The position numbers and the translations under genes are program-made. A stretch of 64,000 nt of DNA from Psychrobacillus sp048572895 (GTDB taxonomy: Bacteria > Bacillota > Bacilli > Bacillales_A > Planococcaceae), in NCBI RefSeq assembly GCF_048572895.1, contig NZ_CP183878.1:2604001-2668000 (forward strand). The letters run 5' to 3'. This document shows positions 24,884 to 32,929 of this stretch, piece by piece (position 1 is the first letter of the stretch; every line of letters begins with the position of its first letter). The notes below the pieces were generated by a model. It saw only the letters and a list, made by a program, of their open reading frames with translations, did not search any database and had not been told where the DNA came from.

Positions 24884-27433
24884 TTAACTAAATATTTCAT
24901 CTAGTGTATCGCTCGTCAAAAGTACATCTCTTGCCTTACTTCCCTTTTGCTCTGTAATATATCCATTTTCATACATAGCATCTATTAAACGAGCTGCTCG
25001 GTTATATCCTAGATGAAATTTACGTTGCAATAACGAAGTAGAGGCAGTGCCTTGTTCTACGATAAAACGGCAAGCCTCTTCAAATAAATCATCCTGCTCA
25101 GAAGTGATTTCTTTTTGGAGAAGTTCCTCTTGCTCAAACATATAATCTGGATTTCCTTGACTTCTAGCATATTCAATAACACTTTCAATTTCATCATCTG
25201 AGACATACGTACCTTGGATACGTACAGGACTAGACATACCATTTCCTTGATAAAGCATATCTCCTTTTCCTAGCAAACGTTCCGCACCTTGCTGATCTAA
25301 AATGGTACGCGAATCAATTTGTGAGGATACAGAAAATGCAATACGTGTAGGGATATTAGCTTTGATCAGGCCAGTAATTACATCCACAGAAGGACGCTGT
25401 GTAGCTAAAACTAAATGTATGCCACATGCCCTTGCTTTCTGTGCAATTCGGCAAATAGCATCCTCTACTTCCGTAGGAGCCATCATCATCAAGTCAGCAA
25501 GCTCATCAATAACTATGACAATGTAAGGAAGCTTTTGAGCAAACTGCCGTTTTTCAGTTGCAAGCGTATTATATCTAGTAATATCTCGTACCCCAATATG
25601 TGCAAACAATTGATAGCGTCGTTCCATTTCTTCCACTGCCCATTTCAATGCAGCTGTTGCTGCTTTTACATCCGTAATAACTGGACTGACAAGATGTGGA
25701 ATATGATTGAACGGCGCAAGCTCCACCATTTTTGGATCGATTAGTAATAATTTTACTTCATCTGGCGTAGCTTTATACAACAGACTTACTAATAATGAGT
25801 TAATAAATACAGACTTCCCAGATCCAGTTGCCCCCGCAATAAGTCCATGCGGCATTTTACGCAAATCTAATGTCACTGGTTTACCTGTTAAATCTAACCC
25901 CAATGCTGCTTCTAACGGTGACTCCGAATGTAAAAATATATCTGTATTTATTACTTCAGACAAGCGCACTGCACGAGATTTTCTATTCGGTATTTCAATT
26001 CCTATTGAACTCTTCCCTGGAATTGGAGCTTGAATACGAATATCCTTTGCTGCTAACGCAAGTTTAAGATCATCCGCAAGATTACGTATTTTACTTACTT
26101 TAGTTCCTTGCCCAACTGTTATTTCAAATTGGGTGACTGCTGGCCCCTGTACCATTTGAACAATTTCACCAATAACTTGAAAATGAGATAGCGCATCTAC
26201 TAATGTGAATGCCTGCTCCTCCATCCAATCTCTATCCTCCACATTCATTTCGGGCGGAAGTAAATGACTAAAAGATGGTCTTACATAATTAGTTTGGATC
26301 TCTTCTTGTTCTTCCACTACTACCTGCTCTATTTCCTGCCTATCCACTTGGACCTGCTCAGTCATTTGTTTTTGTTCCTGTTGAATTGAAGGCATTGTTG
26401 TATTGACCGCATTCTTTGCTACAGGCGATATTTTGTTCATAGTATCTATTCTATTCAATTTACTTTTATCTGATTTCAACATTAGTACATTAAAAGGTCT
26501 AATGTTTTCTTTCACTGGTTTTTCTGTTTCTAAGATCTCCGTGTTATGAACTGATTCAATTGTTTCTTGTGTTTCCGTTACAGCAGCCTCTGCTTGTACA
26601 ACTTCTGCTAACTCAGTTACTTGTAGATCATCGTGTACTACTTTAAACTTTGCCTCCTCAACTTGAGGACCTTGTACAAATTGTTCTACTTCACTCTTTT
26701 GTTTTTTATCTGATTTCAACATTAATACATTAAAAGGTCTAATGTTTTCTTTCACTGGTTTTTCTGTTTCTAAGATCTCCGTGTTATGAACTGATTCAAT
26801 TGTTTCTAGTGTTTCCGTTACAGCAACCTCTGCTTGTACGACTTCTGCCAACTCAGTTACTTGTAAATCCTCTACCACGACGTCAACCTGCATACTTTCT
26901 TCAAGTTCAGTTACTTGTACTAATTCTTCTGCTACAATTACTTCTGGTTCAGGATTTACAGGTTCCGATTTAAGTAGTACTTCTGAATTTTCTACTTCAA
27001 TTTTAGGTTCTGTTTCGGCTATGAATTCTTTTTCTTTGTTTGCAACTGTTTTGGAAAATCCATAAATCGGTGATGGCACTTCGGTAGGTGTGAATGCTCT
27101 CTTTTTCCGAATTATTGTAGGAGTTTCTTCCACCTTTTTCTTCTCTGCTCGGTGTGTGACGGTAGGCTGTTTACGTTGCTGCCATAGGTTTTGTTGATGT
27201 AATGGTTTATATTCCGGTTCCTTGAAAAGTGGTTCTTCTTTATATGTTTCAACTATTTTTTCTTCCTTTGGATATCCATACAATGATTCATGTTTTTCTT
27301 CATCTGATATTAATGGGAAGCGAAAAGGAGTTTTCTTCGTTGCAGAATGTATTATTTGTTGCTCCTCCATGTATTCCTCTTCATATTCTTTTTCATCTGA
27401 TGCAAATAGTTTTTTTAACCAATTCAAATTCAT
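24884..27433 (-). CDS. sftA: DNA translocase SftA (FtsK/SpoIIIE family)
   Basis: 849 residues. Unlike SpoIIIE it has no membrane segments. The N-terminal ~380 residues are a charged, Glu/Val-rich low-complexity linker. The motor follows: an alpha domain (FTLVDALSHFQVIGEIVQMVQGP), the Walker A loop GATGSGKSVFINSLL (about 532-546), Walker B IVIVIDELADLMM and LATQRPSVDVITG. The C-terminal gamma winged helix (SLLQRKFHLGYNRAARLIDAM) recognises oriented DNA motifs. SftA clears DNA from the division septum before closure. The linker contains a recent 80-codon tandem duplication (26464-26869). B. subtilis SftA has 952 residues, the difference lying in this linker. Start ATG at 27433. Confidence 0.94.
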   Translation of the reverse strand: MNLNWLKKLFASDEKEYEEEYMEEQQIIHSATKKTPFRFPLISDEEKHESLYGYPKEEKIVETYKEEPLFKEPEYKPLHQQNLWQQRKQPTVTHRAEKKKVEETPTIIRKKRAFTPTEVPSPIYGFSKTVANKEKEFIAETEPKIEVENSEVLLKSEPVNPEPEVIVAEELVQVTELEESMQVDVVVEDLQVTELAEVVQAEVAVTETLETIESVHNTEILETEKPVKENIRPFNVLMLKSDKKQKSEVEQFVQGPQVEEAKFKVVHDDLQVTELAEVVQAEAAVTETQETIESVHNTEILETEKPVKENIRPFNVLMLKSDKSKLNRIDTMNKISPVAKNAVNTTMPSIQQEQKQMTEQVQVDRQEIEQVVVEEQEEIQTNYVRPSFSHLLPPEMNVEDRDWMEEQAFTLVDALSHFQVIGEIVQMVQGPAVTQFEITVGQGTKVSKIRNLADDLKLALAAKDIRIQAPIPGKSSIGIEIPNRKSRAVRLSEVINTDIFLHSESPLEAALGLDLTGKPVTLDLRKMPHGLIAGATGSGKSVFINSLLVSLLYKATPDEVKLLLIDPKMVELAPFNHIPHLVSPVITDVKAATAALKWAVEEMERRYQLFAHIGVRDITRYNTLATEKRQFAQKLPYIVIVIDELADLMMMAPTEVEDAICRIAQKARACGIHLVLATQRPSVDVITGLIKANIPTRIAFSVSSQIDSRTILDQQGAERLLGKGDMLYQGNGMSSPVRIQGTYVSDDEIESVIEYARSQGNPDYMFEQEELLQKEITSEQDDLFEEACRFIVEQGTASTSLLQRKFHLGYNRAARLIDAMYENGYITEQKGSKARDVLLTSDTLDEIFS
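26464..26869 (-). repeat. 240-bp in-frame tandem duplication inside sftA
   Basis: Bases 26464-26629 and 26704-26869 are nearly identical (a handful of differences) at an offset of exactly 240 bp, or 80 codons. Each encodes LQVTELAEVVQAE..VTET followed by IRPFNVLMLKSDK (residues ~188-243 and ~268-323). The frame is kept and the duplication lies only in the linker. Confidence 0.9.
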
Positions 27434-27597
27434 CACTCTCTCTAAAAGATACCTCTTATTCTACCAATAATAATAGGTTTCGTCTGTATTTATAAGGTAG
27501 AATGGGAAAAAAATCATGTGTTTTAGGAATTTGGCTATTCAGAAAATACCACTTATGTATTGGGAAGTCGAAATTTACGGATAAATATTCCATTTAG

Positions 27598-27646
27598 CAA
27601 GTAAATCTTACTCTAGAGCAAGTAAACGAGGAAGAATAGCAAATTA
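27598..27646 (-). repeat. 21-bp-period TTACTTG array, short copy
   Basis: On the plus strand CAAGTAA occurs at 27598 and 27619 and a variant CAAATTA at 27640, spaced exactly 21 bp. On the minus strand this reads as TTACTTG boxes, as in the arrays at 32708 and 39411. An AT-rich GGAATATTTATCC segment follows, like the tails of the other two arrays. Confidence 0.65.
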
Positions 27647-27664
27647 CCACATTTCTGTTTAATA

Positions 27665-27885
27665 AGAAAAACTAGGCAAAAAAATGCCCGGTCCTCTTAG
27701 GTCAAACCTGTTTCTATCGTTTTAGAAGGGCTTTGGACAGACGTTTTGACCTAGGATCACCGAATATTTTTTAAGAGGTTGGTTGTGACGTGTGGCCCGC
27801 ATTAACGGGCAGTAGAGAACTGCCCGTAAAACCCGCATCGTGCGGGCCCAGAAGATGCTATTTCGTTCGCTATTTCGCTTCTTTA
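27665..27885 (+). repeat. MITE-like dispersed repeat, copy 2
   Basis: Plus-strand blocks AAATGCCCGGTCCT, GAAGGGCTTTGGACAGACG, AGGTTGGTTGTGACG and CCCGCATCGTGCGGGCCC match, in the same order, the reverse complement of 2341-2712. This copy lacks the second half of the large palindrome and instead holds a local GGGCAGTAGAGAACTGCCC-type hairpin. No coding sequence was seen. With the array at 27598 it fills most of the 648-bp gap between sftA and ytpR. Confidence 0.7.
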
Positions 27886-28048
27886 TTTGGTAAACACTTA
27901 CTATTTCTCTATACTTCCACTGGTATAAAAGAAAATCTGCTTTCTTTCTCTATCATTGGATGATTGCATTTCTAATTCAAAATTCATATTTAAAAGTGTC
28001 ACAAACCCAATGTTCACAGGTCATTTTTATATAATTTTTTTAAACGAA

Positions 28049-28077
28049 AAAAGCACACCTAAAAGGCATGCTTTTCA
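28049..28077 (-). terminator. terminator after ytpR
   Basis: AAAGCACACCT and GGCATGCTTT form an imperfect hairpin around AAAA, flanked by A/T tracts. It lies just downstream of the ytpR stop on the minus strand. Confidence 0.65.
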
Positions 28078-28081
28078 TTCA

Positions 28082-28687
28082 TTAAACTAAAAATTCACTT
28101 CCAACTTCTTTGTGCTCGTCTAAAATAAGAATTCCTTTTACTTCTGGTGCGTTTGGAATTGCCAATTCTCTTGCAGAGCAAAGCATACCACTTGATGCAA
28201 CACCTCTAAGTTCAGCGTCTTTAATAACCATTCCTGAAGGCATTACTGCACCTACTTTAGCAACTACTACTTTTTGTCCAGCTTCTACGTTAGGAGCACC
28301 ACAAACGATTTGTAATGTCGATTCCCCAACGTTTACTCGGCATACTTTTAATTTATCGGCATTTGGATGCTGTTCTAATGAGTCCACGTGACCGACTACA
28401 AACTTAGGAGATAGATCCACTTCTAAGGTAAAAGAAATGTCATTTTTCGTTAAGATATGTTGTACAGCTTCTACTATTTCAGCAGTTAAAGGAACATTAC
28501 CTTGTACATCTAGTTCTTTATATTTACTGAATTCAAAAATGTTGATAGCCAACACTTCGTTTGTTTGAGCATCTTTTACTTGTGTAACATCGCCATTTGT
28601 TTCTGTAATAACTTTTTCTGTTTTTTCAGGTGTTAATTGGATTAATAATACATCTCCAACTCCAGGTTTGTTGTAAAAAATATTCAT
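28082..28687 (-). CDS. ytpR: YtpR, tRNA-binding (EMAP/Trbp111) domain protein
   Basis: 201 residues. The N-terminal ~85 form a DUF4479-like domain. The C-terminal ~110 are an OB-fold tRNA-binding domain (KFVVGHVDSLEQHPNADKLKVCRVNVG, VCGAPNVEAGQKVVVA, ASSGMLCSARELAI), as at the N-terminus of PheT. It is free-standing here; the exact role of YtpR (a tRNA chaperone or binding cofactor) is not established. Its ATG overlaps the ytpQ stop by 4 bp, so the two are co-translated. Good AAAGGAG site. Confidence 0.9.
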   Translation of the reverse strand: MNIFYNKPGVGDVLLIQLTPEKTEKVITETNGDVTQVKDAQTNEVLAINIFEFSKYKELDVQGNVPLTAEIVEAVQHILTKNDISFTLEVDLSPKFVVGHVDSLEQHPNADKLKVCRVNVGESTLQIVCGAPNVEAGQKVVVAKVGAVMPSGMVIKDAELRGVASSGMLCSARELAIPNAPEVKGILILDEHKEVGSEFLV

Positions 28688-29499
28688 TTGTCTTCGTTCT
28701 CCTTTGATACTCGATTTTTCGCCATGATAAATATTGGTTCTAAATCTCCATTTTCATAGATGAAAGATAATGAAGTAATAGGTACGGTTCCTACAGTGAA
28801 GAAATGCATTGTCATTTGTGCCAGAACGTCGTAACCTGTTTCATTTCTTATATCCCCAATTATCATAACATCTTGATGGGGTACAGAAATAGTCATATCT
28901 CCAGTAATTTTCTTTTTCATATCTTTTAATAGCGATTCGTTTAGTATACGACTTGCATCATAACCATCGTTATTATTAAAGAAATAAAAAATATTGCCTG
29001 CTACTTCATCCGTTTTAAAACGATTTTCCAAATTTCTTACTTGGAAGAGTGCTCGTTCGCGTACTTCCGTCTCTCTTATTTTCCAATCCGCCAACATTTT
29101 TTCATCTAGTAAACGGTAAGTGTTCCCTAGATCTACAGCATAGTAAATACGTGTTTCTGCTGTATGATCCTTCGTGATAAAACGATTACCTTCATTCGAT
29201 TTAAGTGGAAAAGAAGTGGATCGGATAACTGGATATACCGAAAATGATGGATCTATTTCACCGGCCATCTCTTTTTCCATTGCTTTAAATGTTTCGTGTA
29301 TCGTATACACAACCTCATTAATCGCCACTTCTTTTTTCGTTTCATATTTAGCTAAAATTGGAGGAACCGAAATTTCAATTCCTTTCCCTGTTGCTTTATG
29401 AGTCAACCTGAGCTTATTTGTTTCTCTATTATAATCATAGGTATATACATCTTCGGAAAGCTTTGTTTTTAATAGTCGTACAAGTTCTAGTGCCTTCAT
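28684..29499 (-). CDS. ytpQ: DUF1444 protein YtpQ
   Basis: 271 residues, soluble, no signal peptide. The sequence fits DUF1444 (UPF0354, YtpQ), which is conserved in Bacillales beside ytpP and ytpR. Recognisable segments include KLRLTHKATGKG, FITKDHTAETRIYYAVDLG and MIGDIRNETGYDVLAQMTMHFF. No catalytic signature can be assigned and the function is unknown. It lies between ytpP (with an intervening hairpin terminator) and ytpR (4-bp overlap). Confidence 0.88.
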   Translation of the reverse strand: MKALELVRLLKTKLSEDVYTYDYNRETNKLRLTHKATGKGIEISVPPILAKYETKKEVAINEVVYTIHETFKAMEKEMAGEIDPSFSVYPVIRSTSFPLKSNEGNRFITKDHTAETRIYYAVDLGNTYRLLDEKMLADWKIRETEVRERALFQVRNLENRFKTDEVAGNIFYFFNNNDGYDASRILNESLLKDMKKKITGDMTISVPHQDVMIIGDIRNETGYDVLAQMTMHFFTVGTVPITSLSFIYENGDLEPIFIMAKNRVSKENEDK

Positions 29500-29526
29500 T
29501 TATTATCTTTTCCTTTCAATTAACAA

Positions 29527-29549
29527 AACGGTCCACTAAGTGAACCGTT
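29527..29549 (-). terminator. terminator after ytpP
   Basis: AACGGTCCAC pairs with GTGAACCGTT (one G-T pair) around a 3-nt loop. On the minus strand it runs into TTGTT. It sits between ytpP and ytpQ and may only attenuate. Confidence 0.6.
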
Positions 29550-29556
29550 TGCTGGA

Positions 29557-29868
29557 TTAAATCGATTGAAGAAATGATTCAATTTCTTCTCTAGTTTTAC
29601 GGTCCTTACTAACAAATCGACCTTTTTCTTCGCCATTTTCAAATGCTAGGAAACTAGGAATACCAAATATATCAAGTTCGATACATAAATCGATAAACTG
29701 ATCACGGTCTACAGATATAAAAGTGATATCTGTAAATTTTTCTTCTACCTCTCCCATGAACGGATCGATGAAATGACAATCTGGACACCAACCGGCTGTG
29801 AATTTAAACACGACTTTCCCTTGCTGCTTTAACTGTTCGAATTGTTCTACCGAAGCTAAGCTTTCCAT
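29557..29868 (-). CDS. ytpP: thioredoxin-like protein YtpP
   Basis: 103 residues, a single thioredoxin fold with the redox motif FTAGWCPDCHFIDP (Cys-Pro-Asp-Cys, near residue 29) and the cis-proline loop FGIPSFL (near residue 74). YtpP is a cytosolic thioredoxin-like protein; its partners are not shown by the sequence, though Bacillales homologues are linked to thiol homeostasis. A longer frame to 29907 overlaps the upstream lipoprotein gene. The AAAGGAG site places the start at the ATG at 29868, giving a length near the B. subtilis protein. Confidence 0.92.
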   Translation of the reverse strand: MESLASVEQFEQLKQQGKVVFKFTAGWCPDCHFIDPFMGEVEEKFTDITFISVDRDQFIDLCIELDIFGIPSFLAFENGEEKGRFVSKDRKTREEIESFLQSI

Positions 29869-29881
29869 ATGTAGCACTCCT

Positions 29882-30394
29882 TTAGTTTGTTGAAATTGAC
29901 CGCACAATTAGCATCATGTTCTCTAAATTATTTGCAATATCTTGTTGCTCAGAAATAGTTGTTAGCTTAATGCCACCAATACTCGTTATAAGCTCATACT
30001 TTTCTTCACTGTTTTCAATAATTGCAGCAAATCCAAAACGACCATTTTGCTCAAATGTTTTTTTATCTAATACTTCTAGATTACTATCTGCCATCATCAA
30101 ATCATAGTATAATTGACTACTCTGTAATTCATTCGGATTAATAAAGAGAATAAATGAATCATCTCCTTTTGAAAGAATAATATTTGTCTCATCCGATTCT
30201 TCCTCTATTGAAAAACCACTAGGTATAAATATATTCATATCATTCACTTTTTCATTTGGTTTTTCTGCATCGTCTTGAAACGCTACTTTTGCATTTTCAA
30301 GCCCATCTACAGTTTGTTCTTCTAAAGAAGAACATCCAGCTAATAAAATGACAACAAGTGACGCGATCAATAATCGCATCCATTTTCGAGCCAT
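29882..30394 (-). CDS. putative lipoprotein
   Basis: 170 residues. The N-terminus MARKWMRLLIASLVVILLAGC is a lipoprotein signal with lipobox LLAGC, so the mature protein should be anchored to the outer face of the membrane through that cysteine. The rest is a compact mixed alpha/beta domain with segments NIFIPSGFSIEEES and FILFINPNELQSSQ; I do not recognise a named family. The start at 30394 follows GGAGGAAAGGGA; a longer frame to 30415 is less likely. It precedes ytpP by 13 bp and may be cotranscribed with it. Confidence 0.75.
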   Translation of the reverse strand: MARKWMRLLIASLVVILLAGCSSLEEQTVDGLENAKVAFQDDAEKPNEKVNDMNIFIPSGFSIEEESDETNIILSKGDDSFILFINPNELQSSQLYYDLMMADSNLEVLDKKTFEQNGRFGFAAIIENSEEKYELITSIGGIKLTTISEQQDIANNLENMMLIVRSISTN

Positions 30395-30458
30395 TCCCTT
30401 TCCTCCATTCAGCATAACTGCTATATATTTTAACGATGATTATCTACAGTTGCAACTA

Positions 30459-30977
30459 CTAGGGCTTACCCGCAAATTCAAATTGCCCAATCAATAATAA
30501 CATTATATGCTCAAACATAGCACTTCTATTAATAAGTCCATTTGAAAACACACCAATTGCACCTTCATCATGTCGAATATCGTTCTTATTAGTATAGACG
30601 TCCATTACAGGCCCAAGTTCCGCACCAGCTAGTAATTGTTCGGCTATTTCCTTAGGCAGTGGGACTCCGGCTCCAGTAGCAGTAAAGACATCTCCTTTCT
30701 GTGTCACTAGTGCACCCCAATTACAAATGTACATCTGACCATCTATTTCTTGAACTCCACCCTCTAACCCTATTCCAAACAGGGCATCTGTATCTTCCAT
30801 AAGATGCTTGGCTCGATTAATAGCACCTTGCCTTGTCTCTTCCTGACTCATAGGTTGATCGGAAACTAGGGATGGAACTTCTATATTCTCAAATTTAGCA
30901 TTTGGATAATAAATACTTGAAATCGTTTGAACTGCTTTAGTTTTAGCTCTATTATGTGTACCTATTAATATTTTCAT
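30459..30977 (-). CDS. DUF84 (YjjX-like) inosine/xanthosine triphosphatase family protein
   Basis: 172 residues. The N-terminal IGTHNRAKTKAV and IGLEGGV in the middle are hallmarks of the YjjX/Mj0226-related DUF84 family, which removes ITP/XTP and other non-canonical purine triphosphates. Family members are about 170-180 residues, so this one is full length. The gene stands upstream of the lipoprotein gene, with an AAGGAGG ribosome binding site. House-cleaning of the nucleotide pool is the expected role; activity is inferred. Confidence 0.85.
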   Translation of the reverse strand: MKILIGTHNRAKTKAVQTISSIYYPNAKFENIEVPSLVSDQPMSQEETRQGAINRAKHLMEDTDALFGIGLEGGVQEIDGQMYICNWGALVTQKGDVFTATGAGVPLPKEIAEQLLAGAELGPVMDVYTNKNDIRHDEGAIGVFSNGLINRSAMFEHIMLLLIGQFEFAGKP

Positions 30978-30998
30978 GCATTAACCCTCCTTTCTAGA

Positions 30999-31027
30999 TA
31001 AAAAGATGCCTCGGAAGGCATCTTTTT
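30999..31027 (-). terminator. terminator after ytoP
   Basis: AAAAGATGCC pairs with GGCATCTTTT around a tetraloop-sized gap, with T's on the minus strand. It abuts the ytoP stop. Confidence 0.85.
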
Positions 31028-32101
31028 TTATACGTTTGATTTGATTGTTTCTAAAGTTGTACGATCGCATGTTTTAACTAGTTTAACAATAAGTTCTTTT
31101 GCTGCTGCGTAGTCATCTGTATGAATGATCGATGCTGATGTATGAATATATCGTGAGCAGATACCTATTACTGCACTCGGAATACCTTCATTTGATGTGT
31201 GAACACGTCCAGCGTCTGTTCCACCCTGTGAGATGAAATACTGGTATGGAATTTTATGTGTCTCTGCTGTGTCTAATACGAATTCACGCATTCCACGGTG
31301 CGTCACCATCGTGCGGTCAAAGATTCTTAGAAGTGCTCCTTTTCCAAGTTGTCCAAATTCATTTTTGTTACCTGAAGCATCATTTGCAGGACTAGCATCA
31401 AGGGCAAAGAATAAGTCCGGGCTAATCATGTTTGCAGATGCCTGTGCACCTCTAAGACCAACTTCTTCCATTACGTTAGCGCCAGAATAAAGCATATTCG
31501 GCAGTTTCTCATTTTGGACTTCTTTTAAAAGCTCAATTGCTAATCCACAACCGTAACGATTGTCCCAAGCCTTTGCCATAATTTTTTTATCATTTGCCAT
31601 TGGTGTAAATGAACAAACAGGCAAGATTTGATCACCTGGTTTAATACCCATTCGTAGAGCGTCCTCTTTATCATCTGCTCCGACATCAATTAGCATATTT
31701 TTTATATCCATCGGTTTGTTTCGAAGCTCATCGCTTAACAAGTGAGGAGGAATAGAACCGATTACTCCAGGAATTGTTTGATCCTTAGTGACAACTTCTA
31801 CTCTTTGAGCAAGTAGAACCTGGCTCCACCAACCACCTAGGGGTTGAAATCGAACCATTCCATTATCCGTGATTCCAGATACCATGAAACCAACTTCATC
31901 CATATGGCCAGCAACCAAAATTTTCGGCCCATTTTCATCGCCTTTTTTAAGCCCAAATATCCCACCTAAATTATCTTGAACAATTTCATCTGAATATTTA
32001 GTCAGTTCGGTGCGCATAAAGGCACGAACAGCATACTCATTACCAGGAGCTCCTGGTAGTTCTGTCAACGTTTTAAATAGCGAGCGCGTTTCCTCATTCA
32101 T
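31028..32101 (-). CDS. ytoP: M42 family glutamyl/leucyl aminopeptidase YtoP
   Basis: 357 residues, the length of B. subtilis YtoP. Dinuclear-metal aminopeptidase of the M42 (PepA/FrvX) type. Metal and catalytic motifs are AGHMDEVGF (near 63), AKAWDNRYGCG (near 178), the catalytic glutamate pair in NVMEEVGLRGA (near 212), ALDASPAND and the C-terminal IHTSASIIHTDDY. Such enzymes form large tetrahedral complexes that clip N-terminal residues from peptides in the cytosol. AGGAGG precedes the ATG. Confidence 0.92.
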   Translation of the reverse strand: MNEETRSLFKTLTELPGAPGNEYAVRAFMRTELTKYSDEIVQDNLGGIFGLKKGDENGPKILVAGHMDEVGFMVSGITDNGMVRFQPLGGWWSQVLLAQRVEVVTKDQTIPGVIGSIPPHLLSDELRNKPMDIKNMLIDVGADDKEDALRMGIKPGDQILPVCSFTPMANDKKIMAKAWDNRYGCGLAIELLKEVQNEKLPNMLYSGANVMEEVGLRGAQASANMISPDLFFALDASPANDASGNKNEFGQLGKGALLRIFDRTMVTHRGMREFVLDTAETHKIPYQYFISQGGTDAGRVHTSNEGIPSAVIGICSRYIHTSASIIHTDDYAAAKELIVKLVKTCDRTTLETIKSNV

Positions 32102-32257
32102 ATAAAAAGCCTCCTAAAGCTGTGTAGAAAATTATCCTCACCTTCTATTGTAATAAAAGATCGTTTCGTTTACTACCAGAAAACTTCGTAAACCGAAAAA
32201 TTTAATCGAAACGGGGATGTGTGATACACTAAAAAAAATAGGATGGGAGGAATACTG

Positions 32258-32572
32258 ATGAAATTAAAGGATTATATGATGGGACTTGGAACTGGGATTG
32301 TTATTGGGGTTATTGCCAGCCAAGCTACAAATAAGATGGATTTCAATCGTTCAGCAGAATTAGTATTAAATGAAATTAAAAATTCATTCAAAAAAGAGGG
32401 TCCAATCGATGGATCTTGGATATATATGACGCCTGAGAAATTTCAAAAAGCAGCCATTAGCATGAATGTTTATAAAGGTGGAATTTCCCGGGTGAAGAAC
32501 GGTGAACTCGAGCAATATGAGTTTGCAGCAGATGCAAAAACTGGATCTGTTGTGGATTTAGTGAAGATTTAA
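32258..32572 (+). CDS. ytzB: small protein YtzB
   Basis: 104 residues, identical in length to B. subtilis YtzB. An N-terminal hydrophobic stretch with glycines (YMMGLGTGIVIGVIASQ, residues 5-22) may anchor or export it. The rest (DGSWIYMTPEKFQK, VKNGELEQYEFAADAKTG) resembles a PepSY-like domain, as in small peptidase-inhibitor-like proteins. The ATG at 32258 follows GGGAGG at 8 nt; the ATG at 32243 is part of that site's neighbourhood. Divergent from ytoP; function unproven. Confidence 0.82.
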   Translation: MKLKDYMMGLGTGIVIGVIASQATNKMDFNRSAELVLNEIKNSFKKEGPIDGSWIYMTPEKFQKAAISMNVYKGGISRVKNGELEQYEFAADAKTGSVVDLVKI

Positions 32573-32587
32573 GTTTTGGAAAGAATG

Positions 32588-32623
32588 GTTAATCATGATT
32601 TCTATCATGATTAACATTTTTTT
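32588..32623 (+). terminator. terminator after ytzB
   Basis: GTTAATCATGA pairs with TCATGATTAAC around a 6-nt loop and is followed by TTTTTTT. It is 15 bp after the ytzB stop. Confidence 0.85.
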
Positions 32624-32707
32624 ATCTTTCAAACGATGCAGTTAAAATATCCTTGCCATTTTTCTCATTAGAAAAACTCTCTCTGTTTAAATCTTACCTA
32701 AGGCTAT

Positions 32708-32850
32708 TTACTTGCGTTAACCCGCCAGATACTTGCTCTCATGAGGAATTTACTTGGATTCATCTATAAGTTACTCGTGCTCATTGTTTGTTTACTTGCT
32801 CTTAAGTGTGATTTACTAGAAAAAAGGTAAATTTATCCTTTTTATTCCAT
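32708..32850 (+). repeat. 21-bp-period TTACTTG array, long copy (six units)
   Basis: TTACTTG-like boxes start at 32708, 32729, 32750, 32771, 32792 and 32813, each exactly 21 bp apart: TTACTTG, ATACTTG, TTACTTG, TTACTCG, TTACTTG, TTACTAG. Spacer sequences are less conserved. An AT-rich near-palindrome (AAAGG.AAATTTA.CCTTT) follows at 32825-32845. The array lies in a 357-bp gap between convergent genes, after the ytzB terminator. Confidence 0.85.
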
Positions 32851-32890
32851 TGTAAAACTTGGGTGGAATAGGATAATTATTCACAAAAAC

Positions 32891-32926
32891 AAAAAACGAG
32901 CTATGACAATCTCACCGCTCGTTTTT
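32891..32926 (-). terminator. terminator after ytnP
   Basis: AAAAAACGAGC pairs with GCTCGTTTTTT around a longer loop. It lies immediately downstream of the ytnP stop. Confidence 0.75.
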
Positions 32927-32929
32927 TAT

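Noticed and set aside
27229..27495. Plus-strand frames antisense to the 5' part of sftA
   Set aside because: They are antisense shadows of the low-complexity SftA linker; no ribosome binding site or domain.
32690..32870. CRISPR array
   Set aside because: Units are only 21 bp with a 7-bp conserved core and no spacers of 30 bp or more; no cas genes are nearby.
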